Positions 56,443-64,000 of a stretch of 64,000 bases of DNA are shown here, piece by piece. The DNA lies in NCBI GenBank assembly GCA_003868215.1, contig QWDQ01000056.1, positions 62,001 to 126,000 on the forward strand, given 5' to 3'. The notes under the pieces are model-generated. The model made no database searches and was not told where the DNA came from. It worked only from the letters and a program-made list of their open reading frames with translations. The translations under genes and the position numbers were made by a program. How positions within the stretch are numbered: position 1 is the stretch's first letter; each line of letters begins with the position of its first letter. Source of the DNA: Pseudophaeomoniella oleicola (lineage: Eukaryota > Ascomycota > Eurotiomycetes > Phaeomoniellales > Phaeomoniellaceae).

Positions 56443-57479
56443 TCAGTATGTGGCAGGCATGGTTGCCAATTTCCCTCCATCAAGGACCATCACACTGCCA
56501 TTGAGGAATTCCCCTGCCTTCGAAGCCATATACAACGTCAGCCCGGCCATATCCGCTTCAGACCCTGCCCGTTCCGCAGGCTGGTAGTTCCGAGAGAACA
56601 CACCCTCCTGCGTTAACTTCTTGGTTTTGTCGATGACGAATGGCTTGAACATGGGCTCAGATAAAGCCGAGGGGAACACTGAAGAAGTCAGCGCTATGAC
56701 AGCAAGTGATCGAGACTACTTACACCCAGCTGCAATTATGTTGAAGCGAATACAGAACGGTACGCAGAACGTACTGAAGGACTTGAACATGGAGATAAGA
56801 GCCGCCTTTGAGCTCGTGTAGGCGAAGCCTGCTCTGGGATTGCGCAGGAAGGCTGCCGTTGATGCTGTTGCGATGACTTGGCTCTTGAGATACGTCTGCC
56901 GATTGTTTCCCTCTTCCAGGAGAGGGAGGAAAGCAAGGACGCTATAGTATACTGCAGAGCAGTTCAGCCCATATACCGCATCGAAATCCGTCATCGGTGA
57001 CTTCCAAGCGAGGTCGACAAAGTCTTGAAGAGTATGTCTGGGCTTCAAAGGTTCAATGCCAGGACCTTGCATGCCGGCGTTGCAAATAAGTAAATTGAGG
57101 TAACCAACGTCGTCCCGAACGATTCTAGACATGTTCTCGAGGGACTCTTTACAGGTAAGGTCTCCTGGAAGCGGTATAATTGTTCTGTACTGCATCAGTC
57201 ATGGCTTTCGAGTGACCGATACTAGGTATCTCACCCTGGGTACAAAGCTGCTGCTTCCTTTAGCTTTTCTTCACGACGACCGACAATGTAGACCCTTTCA
57301 GCGCCATTCTCGGCTAGGGTCTTCGCCATCATCAAGCCGATTCCTGCACGTGTAAGCATGAGACAATGAGGCCATTCAAGCTTCTTACCTGTTCCACCCC
57401 CAGTGATCAATGCCACACAACCATCTATGGCAAAGAGGTTTGTGGCTTGAATCGTAGCGGCCTCATTATCTTTGATCAT
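56443..57479 (-). CDS. Short-chain dehydrogenase/reductase, 298 aa
   Basis: Classical SDR with four exons: 57479-57389, 57343-57235, 57184-56724 and 56678-56443; introns of 45, 50 and 45 nt. All joins keep frame. The cofactor loop is rebuilt over intron 1 as TGGGTGIGLMMAKTL, followed by VYIVGRRE, the NAGMQGPG motif and the catalytic Ser (TASTAAF) with YTSSKAA. After the RFNIIAAG-LFPSALSE join comes a lid region and the usual last strand GSVMVLDGG. The Arg pair in GRREEK suggests NADPH. The substrate is unknown. A few such proteins act in secondary metabolism, but no synthase is near. It is divergent from another SDR gene 1.2 kb away and close to a sugar transporter. Confidence 0.9.
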
Positions 57480-58697
57480 ATTGGTGGGCTTTGCTTTCGT
57501 ATGATAATCTGAATAGCAATGACAACCCGAGTTCGTAGCATTGCTAAGGAGGGATGAGCCATATTTATGTGGTCTCGAATCCTAGGTTCACAGTCGGGAT
57601 CCAAGACTAAGGGATCGTCACACAAAAGAGATCGGATTGTCAGTATAGCTCCGTACGCTTCGTCGGGTGCTAGGGAAGTGAATGGCATGGATGAAAGAGC
57701 CAATGGATGAAGAGTTCTCGGGATGTGGGCGTAGATGCAAATGTAGATCGCTATGCTCTAGTAATTGTAGCCGCATCTGATACTGCACTTGACCGCAAGA
57801 TCTGTCGATACAGGTGGGTAGGCAATCATGGACTATGCACACAGTTCGGCATCTAGGAAGCCTCTCCCGTTAGGGCTCTGACAGGGCAACTAACATGATA
57901 TCCAAACGAACGGTCAAGCTTTGTTGTAGGATAGTCGTCGTAAGCATTCTCGGCCACCGAAGCCTATGCTTTTGCCAGGGTGGGTGAAAGATGATCTGGC
58001 ATCGACATCATCTTACATATGTCTGTAAGGGTAGAGCTTGAAGTCAGGAAGGGCTCATGGTGTATGCAAGTCAATCGGATATATGACTCTGACCGCCTAA
58101 CTCCCGCATCTGATATCTTGTTGACTCTCTTGAAAGGAGAAGATGACGCTCTACATTTGCTCTACATTTGCTCTACATTTACGTATCGTGGAGCCGTCCG
58201 TGTCGCACATCAGCGGCCTCCGCGTTCGTCCGGAAGAAGGAGGCTCACCCTAATCCTTTTTCGGACCAAAAGTGATATCGTGTTAACAACTTCACGGTCG
58301 ACTTCCCAATAACAACGTTTCATCGTGTCCTCTAGTAAAATCAGTACCATCCGCAGCTGGTGTTCTTCTGATTCGGCTCTACTCGTCTGTTGGCAGTTGA
58401 AGCAGGATTGCTCATACCGGCTCAGGATGGGAACCTTCCGGAAGCTGTGCAGCCTATATATAAATGGCTGGTATGGCTCTCCTCGATCACAACCTCTTCC
58501 TCTTCTTATTACATGTACAAACTGCATAAATAGCAGTAGGTAAGCATTGTCTCCAGTCATCAGGCTTAAAACAGTCTAGCGAAGCAAAAAGGTATGAAAT
58601 GTTTTCAGACGTTGTTGTTCCTTACAACATCACAGACCAACTAAGTGAACGTTAGGGCGTTACAAATCCCCTGAGAGCCGTCATCTATAAGATCACC
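57480..58697. other. Divergent promoter region between two SDR genes
   Basis: 1.2 kb between two outward-facing starts. It includes a triple 11-bp repeat and TATA-like TATATATAAA at 58454-58463. No gene seen. Confidence 0.6.
58148..58180 (+). repeat. Three exact tandem copies of GCTCTACATTT
   Basis: Units at 58148-58158, 58159-58169 and 58170-58180, in the region shared by the two divergent SDR promoters. Confidence 0.9.
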
Positions 58698-59684
58698 ATG
58701 CCAAACCGTTACTCCGAAGCTCACCGCCATCCCAATGGCCAAGGTGATGCACGTCCAACTGCAATGCAGATCATACAAGACGAAGGCCTTGTTGGAAAAT
58801 GGACGGACAAGAACATCGCGATCACAGGATGTTCCTCCGGCATTGGAGTGGAGACAGCTCGTGCTCTTGCGGCTACTGGTGCAAACCTATTTCTGACTGT
58901 TCGTGATGTTGAAAAGGGAAAGAAAGCATTGGGTGACTTCTTATCGGATAAGATTACGCTTATTCGCATGGATCAAATGTCACTCGAAAGCGTTCGGAAG
59001 GGTGCCAACGAGCTTCTAACGGAATGTCACCGGAAGTTGAACATCCTAATTTGCAATGCTGGAATCATGGCCAACCCGACTCGCGACCTCTCGGCCGATG
59101 GTTTCGAGGCTCAGTTCGCTACAAACCACCTTGCTCATTTCCTTCTCTTTGATAGCGTCAAGGATACGCTCCTTGCCTCTTCTACCCCCGAGTTCAACTC
59201 TCGAATCGTCATGCTCGCATCTTCAGGTCATACCTATGGCCAAGTCAAGTTCGGAGATTACAATTGGGACAATGACTACGAACCAAACAAAGCGTATGGG
59301 TCTAGCAAGACGGCAAATATCTATATGGCAAACTATATCGATCGAGTGTACGGTCCGAGGGGTTTGCACGCCACCTCGCTAGATCCTGGCGGCATCTACA
59401 CGGGGCTTCAGGTCCATGTGCCCGCGGAGACAGTCGCTATGTGGAATGCAAACCCTGCAGTCGGGACCCTCATGAAATCTCCGGCTCAAGGAGCTTCAAC
59501 CACTGTTTACGCAGCGGTGTCGAAGGACTGGGAAGGGAAAGGCGGTCGATTTCTACAGGACTGCGACGAAGCCCCTCCAGTTTCGGAAGGTTATTCGTTC
59601 ATTTCCGGATATGCTCCACATGCTTATGATCAAGAGGCGGAGGATAAACTCTGGGATGACTCCTTGAAGATGCTGGAATTGTAG
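58698..59684 (+). CDS. Retinol-dehydrogenase-like SDR, 328 aa
   Basis: Single-exon SDR of the group with WW-domain oxidoreductase, retinol dehydrogenases and many fungal uncharacterised reductases. The cofactor loop is ITGCSSGIGVETARAL (about 44-58), then VRDVEKGKKAL, the LNILICNAGIMANP motif, the FATNHLAHFLLF helix and the catalytic SASG-type serine (MLASSGHTYG) with YGSSKTAN. The C-terminal part with LDPGGIYTGLQ and FLQDCDEAPP is usual for the fungal subgroup. The ATG at 58698 follows a good context (ACC) and is the first in frame. Neither membrane helix nor signal is visible, so it should be soluble. Its substrate is unknown. It shares a promoter region with the minus-strand SDR, which suggests, but does not show, joint use. 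Confidence 0.92.
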   Translation: MPNRYSEAHRHPNGQGDARPTAMQIIQDEGLVGKWTDKNIAITGCSSGIGVETARALAATGANLFLTVRDVEKGKKALGDFLSDKITLIRMDQMSLESVRKGANELLTECHRKLNILICNAGIMANPTRDLSADGFEAQFATNHLAHFLLFDSVKDTLLASSTPEFNSRIVMLASSGHTYGQVKFGDYNWDNDYEPNKAYGSSKTANIYMANYIDRVYGPRGLHATSLDPGGIYTGLQVHVPAETVAMWNANPAVGTLMKSPAQGASTTVYAAVSKDWEGKGGRFLQDCDEAPPVSEGYSFISGYAPHAYDQEAEDKLWDDSLKMLEL

Positions 59685-60771
59685 TTATGAACTATTTGAG
59701 TATTCCCAGTCAGCCTACAGATCCCTTTTGGGTAGTTGATGGCTGGACTAACTTATATGCTGTTGAGTAGCGCCGTAGGCTCAGGTTGCAGATCTCCCTA
59801 CTCATTTATTTCTATTACGATAGAACTATCACTCGTTTGCAACAGTTGTACCCTTAATTTCGCTGGACATGGTCAAGCACGTCGAAGCACCAGCAGCCTT
59901 CTTCAATCTGTCACACGCTTAATATACCACTTGGATCCCTCGATAGCCCGTAGGGATGTGCGCGACAATCAAGGATGGTTGGACTTGCCTCATCAGGTGG
60001 GCTGGTCCATCGACACTGTCATTCGGTAACGCACGTAAAGACTACCTAATCATGTGCCAGATGAATTCATCCAATAATACCCGTACATGTTTGACATCAC
60101 ACTCATTCAGTCGTAGGGGCGCTAAGCAGTGGTAATGCATACAAACGCAGCATCTCCGCAGATCAAGCGAGGGGTCGCAATTCAGGCTGAATCCTTCCCC
60201 GGTTTCTCCAGAAAAAGCGTCTCGTCGTCGGCTCCATGATTTGTTATCGGCATTGGCTGTTAGCCTATCCCAGTCTGAATGGTATCGCATTATGGTTCTT
60301 AGATTCGATTACCTAATGCATATAATCTGATCGTTGGGCCTTTGCAGGTGAAAGAGAAGACCTACAGAGAACTGACTTAGGTATGCCCGAACGGTAAGTA
60401 CACATGACAACCCCCTCGCCATCTGCCGCGGTCTTGGCCGACTACTATCGCAGATGAGGATAAAGGAGCCGCCTAGGAGTCATGGATAAACCTGTCGTTC
60501 GAAGAGCTGAATGAGGGGAGTCGGTCTCTCCCGTAGAGCAATCCTCCATCACCTCTCATACTTTGCAAGAGCCATGACACCCCCCTGTCAGCTCTGTCTC
60601 GATGGCTACTTCAGGCTAATGTTTGGACCGACCCTTCTTGTCCTGCCTGACCTTCTCCAAGGTATCTATAGGTTGATGTTGTTCCACCCTTGCTCGCGTT
60701 TCTCTGACATGTTCTCGTATCTTCATCAAGTTCAACACTCTCTGCTCTTCATCCTTGATTGAGTCGCAATC
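59685..60771. other. Intergenic, upstream of the sugar transporter
   Basis: No gene-like frame. It should hold the transporter promoter. Confidence 0.6.
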
Positions 60772-63102
60772 ATGGTACACGATACTACTGCCTCGCTTTT
60801 TGACCAGGCAGCTCAACGTCGTCAGGAGCTTGCAGGTGCCCTGACAGGCCCTGCATATCTGATCAGAAACCTCCGAGTATTCGGAATTGCCTGTTTCGCT
60901 TGCATTGGTGGACTCCTCTATGGCTATAACCAAGGTGTCTTTTCCGGCATCTTGACTATGTCAAGCTTCAACAGCCATATGGGAGTCTACACCACGGATC
61001 AGGTCAGTCATTTTGCCCACAATCCGGTGCCTGACACTAACTATATCCAGACCAAAAAGGGATGGTTAACCTCGATCTTGGAGCTCGGCGCTTGGTTTGC
61101 TTGCCTTTCCGCGGGATTTCTGGCCGAAATCCTCAGTCGAAAATATGCCATTATCGTTACTACGGCTGTCTTCATTCTCGGCGTAATTATCCAATGTACA
61201 GCGGTCAGCAACTCCGCCGGCCATAGTGCAATCCTCGGAGGTCGCTTCATCGTCGGAATGGGTGTCGGTTCGCTTTCGATGATTGTACCTCTTTACGTCG
61301 GCGAGTGCGCACCACCGAACGCGCGTGGCTTGTTGGTGGGCCTGCAACAGATAGCCATCGAATTTGGAATCATGGTCTCTTTTTGGATTGTAAGGACATT
61401 CGACGGAAGGTATTTGCGAGCACTGCTAACACCTTCCAGGACTACGGCACTAATTATATTGGCGGGACTGGAGAAGGGCAATCGGACGCCGCTTGGCTGG
61501 TCCCTTTGGCTCTCCAGTGTGTTCCAGCTCTAGTACTTCTAATCGGGATGATCTTTATGCCGTACTCTCCTCGATGGCTGGTTCACCACGATCGTGAGGC
61601 CGAAGCCCGGAGTACTCTTGCTCTTCTTCGATCACTCCCGGTGGACAGCGAGCTCGTGGAGATAGAGTTCCTTGAAATCAAGGCTCAATCTCTGTTTGAG
61701 AAGCGAACGAATGCAGAAAACTTCCCCCATTTGGCAGAACTCACTCCGCTCAACACATTGAAGCTTCAGTTTGTTGCCATCGCTTCTCTTTTCAAGACTA
61801 TGCCGATGTTCCGCAGAGTTATTGTGTAAGCTTGACGAGCCATGAGCTGTTCCCAGCTGATTCCTTAGGGCAACTGTTACTATGTTCTTTCAGCAATGGA
61901 CAGGTACCAATCACATCCTCTTACGCTACTGGGTAGTATGAAATGGAAACTGACTAACGACACTAGGAATTAATGCCATATTATACTACGCACCTTCAGT
62001 AAGTCTTCCCTGCTTATATCCGAAATAAGAGGAGGAAATTGGCAGGGATGAGAAAAGGAGAAGAAAGAACTGCCTTGCTTGGACTCAGGACATTATGCAA
62101 CATGGTAGTCTTGGTCAGCCCAACGGACAGAAGAAGGCCGATGCACCGCAATTCTCCTGAACCTGTGGGCGAGCTACTGAACAATTCTCCACTGACTACT
62201 GGACGCGCAGATATTCAGGTCTCTCGGGCAATCCTCGAATACAGTCAATCTCCTTAGTACTGGAGTTGTGGGCATAGTCATGCTGGTTGCTTCTTTCCCA
62301 GCCGTCGCTTACATCGATAAACTTGGTCGCAAGCCTGTTCTAGCCATTGGCGCCCTTGCAATGGGGGCATGCCATCTGATCATTGCAATTATATTCGCGA
62401 AGAACGAAGACCAGTGGCCAACCCACAAAGCTGCGGGATGGGCAGCAGTGGCAATGGTATGGCTGTTCGTTGCGCACTTTGGGTGGTCTTGGGGACCTTG
62501 GTATGTTTTACATGCTCCGCCTTGGAACTTACCGTTAACGCTTCTCAAGTTCGTGGATTGTCATAGCAGAAGTGTGGCCCCTGTCTGCTCGACCCTATGG
62601 CGTTGCTCTTGCGGCTTCTTCAAATTGGGTACGTTCTTAAGGTTCCCATGACTCGAGATTCCATGCTGACGAGAATTGCAGATGAACAACTTCATTGTGT
62701 ATGATGCCGAGTCTTCCCATCTGTCCTGATGTATTCACTTACACACTTTTAGGGGCCAAGTCACACCAGATATGCTCGAAAGCATGAAATGGGGAACATT
62801 CCTGTTCTTTGGGATCATCATTATCATTGGTTCCGGGTTCATTTGGTTCTTCGGTAGGTACAAGTGGTCGACCATTGAAATATACTTACGTGTTTACAGT
62901 TCCCGAAACAAAGGGTCTAACCCTGGAAGAGATGGACATAATATTCGCATCGCGCGGAGTAGCAGCTGCTGATCAAGAACGTTTGGCCCAGATCAACGAG
63001 GAAATTGGTTTGACGACAAAGTTGTACGGCAATGGCAAGCGTAGTGAAGCTGGAGACACGTTGGATGAGAAAGGACCCATTACTACCCATCACCTAGAGT
63101 AA
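60772..63102 (+). CDS. MFS sugar transporter, 570 aa, ten exons
   Basis: Plasma-membrane sugar/proton symporter of the major facilitator superfamily. Exons: 60772-61002, 61051-61389, 61440-61825, 61869-61903, 61967-61998, 62211-62500, 62550-62628, 62682-62698, 62753-62853 and 62900-63102, all in frame. Family motifs in order: GGLLYGYNQGVFSGIL (helix 1), GRFIVGMGVGSLSMIVPLYVGECAP, MPYSPRWLV (PESPRW-type), QQWTGINAILYYAPS (helix 7), DKLGRKP (loop 8-9), GWSWGPCSWIVIAEVWPLSARPYGVALAASSNW and VPETKGLTLEEMD after helix 12. The substrate (hexose or other) cannot be read from this. Exons 4, 5 and 8 are tiny (35, 32 and 17 nt). Intron 5 (212 nt) is about four times longer than the others. It sits beside two SDR genes, so uptake and turnover of a sugar or polyol is a reasonable guess only. 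Confidence 0.92.
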
Positions 63103-63813
63103 GAGTATCTGGTCAAGGTGTCCGGCCGTAAGGCTCCTACTTAAGGAACTGAAGAGTGGATGGCATACGGTTGGCTGCACGAGAGGATACTCCACGTTTC
63201 CCCGGGGATACGATGGATGTTGTTGCTATTGTCCTCTCCCGATTCCACCTTCAGTCTTCAAGGGAGAGGTGTTCGTGTCTATGATTTGTGATGATTGCCT
63301 TCAATCAATCAATATCAGAAATGCTACCCAGCTAGGAGCATTTCCATGCCTTTCTTAGTCTAGCCTTGTTATCCAAAAGAGCTCTCTTATAAACAGAGAT
63401 GTTCGTATCGCAGCTTCAACAAGTCTTCGGTGCCCCATAACTGTGGAACTCAACCTCCTGTCAACATGGAGCCTGCTGATGCTCAGACAATACGATTCCA
63501 CAAATGGCTCTTATCATGGAGGGCATTTACTAAAAAGAAGCAAAGTTTGATGTACTCGGACGTGATCAATATGTCAAACCGAGACGAAAGGAGTAGAAGA
63601 CGTTGGCCGGAGATGTCGGGCAGGTTCGGTTATCGATAAGTTGTGGGGCGAAGTACAGATCCTTCCCCACATACATCATAACACCCTCGAGGAGCGTCAC
63701 AAGAAGAGGGTATTGTACTACATACTGGACTACAAGAAGCTTGTCAATGTCCATCTATTACCTGTGCTGACTTCTTCTACCTTTATCGAATACATCCTTC
63801 CCTGCAATCCATA
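63103..63813. other. Intergenic between the transporter and the macro-domain gene
   Basis: No gene-like frame. The right end is the promoter and leader of the next gene. Confidence 0.6.
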
Positions 63814-64000
63814 ATGGCATCTTCCATTCTTCCTTTGACAGACATCCCCACCATATCCCTCCTTTACAAGCTCAAGAAACTTACTCCTGCACCGACCGCG
63901 TCCTCTTTCCCTGCAGATCAGACCTTGAACGACAAAGTGTCTATCATTAGACATGACATTACAAAACTACAAGTTGATGCGATCGTGAATGCTGCCAACA
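63814..64000 (+). CDS. Start of a macro-domain protein (ADP-ribose binding), cut by the right edge
   Basis: The first 62 codons are present. The frame begins MASSILPLTDIPTISLLYKL and reaches KVSIIRHDITKLQVDAIVNAAN at the window end. The D-I-T-x-L-x-V-D-A-I-V-N-A-A-N pattern is the entry motif of macro domains of the MacroD/O-acetyl-ADP-ribose deacetylase type, which remove ADP-ribose from acidic residues or act on O-acetyl-ADP-ribose. The Asn that helps catalysis in this class is the last one visible (NAAN). The ATG at 63814 is the first in frame after a non-coding stretch. The rest of the gene, and whether there is a second domain, lies outside the window. Confidence 0.88.
   Translation, partial: MASSILPLTDIPTISLLYKLKKLTPAPTASSFPADQTLNDKVSIIRHDITKLQVDAIVNAAN

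Overview
This window looks like nuclear DNA of a filamentous ascomycete (Pezizomycotina). Genes carry many short introns, mostly 43-70 nt, with GT..AG ends and CTAAC/CTGAC-like branch sites. The recognisable proteins are fungal: a PMA1 proton pump, a TOK1 channel, a GH72 glucanosyltransferase, BZZ1, DBP5, PEX4, a Ytp1-like membrane protein and a Zn2Cys6 regulator. I cannot place the species. I saw no transposon, virus-like element, CRISPR, rRNA or tRNA. All exon joins below were worked out by hand from reading frame, splice signals and remembered family motifs; none was tested against transcripts.

Layout. 1-4 kb: a likely exon running off the left edge, then mostly non-coding DNA. 4-12.8 kb: an uncharacterised 711-aa protein, a GNAT acetyltransferase, a methyltransferase and the TOK1-type K+ channel. 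13-21.9 kb: a Zn2Cys6 regulator whose stop codon lies in one arm of a perfect 41-bp inverted repeat, a Ytp1-like membrane protein, free-methionine-(R)-sulfoxide reductase, a MAPEG protein with a G-rich array just upstream, and a Gel1-like GPI-anchored glucanosyltransferase. 22-25 kb: gene-poor DNA with CTACGTAG palindromes. 25-33 kb: DBP5 and BZZ1 (divergent), PEX4, and a secreted Ser/Thr-rich GPI protein. 33-38.8 kb: a gene-poor block with a long pyrimidine tract and degenerate repeats. 38.8-45.2 kb: a CENP-L/Fta1-like kinetochore protein, a second GNAT, an Ayr1-like SDR, and a Baeyer-Villiger-type monooxygenase whose frame is broken near its end by a 16-bp tandem duplication. 45.7-48.8 kb: PMA1. 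48.8-56.4 kb: 7.6 kb with no convincing gene. 56.4-64 kb: two divergent SDRs, a ten-exon sugar transporter, and the start of a macro-domain protein.

How the genes relate. Most are core household genes: mRNA export, endocytic actin, peroxisome import, cell wall, membrane potential and kinetochore. PMA1 and TOK1 both act on plasma-membrane potential but are 33 kb apart. The flanking metabolic genes (SDRs, monooxygenase, methyltransferase, transporter) look accessory, but there is no polyketide or peptide synthase, so I do not call a biosynthetic cluster. I did not find a clearly new system. The best leads are the inverted repeat over the regulator's stop codon, the 16-bp duplication, the G-quadruplex-like leader, the palindrome family and the two large gene-poor blocks.
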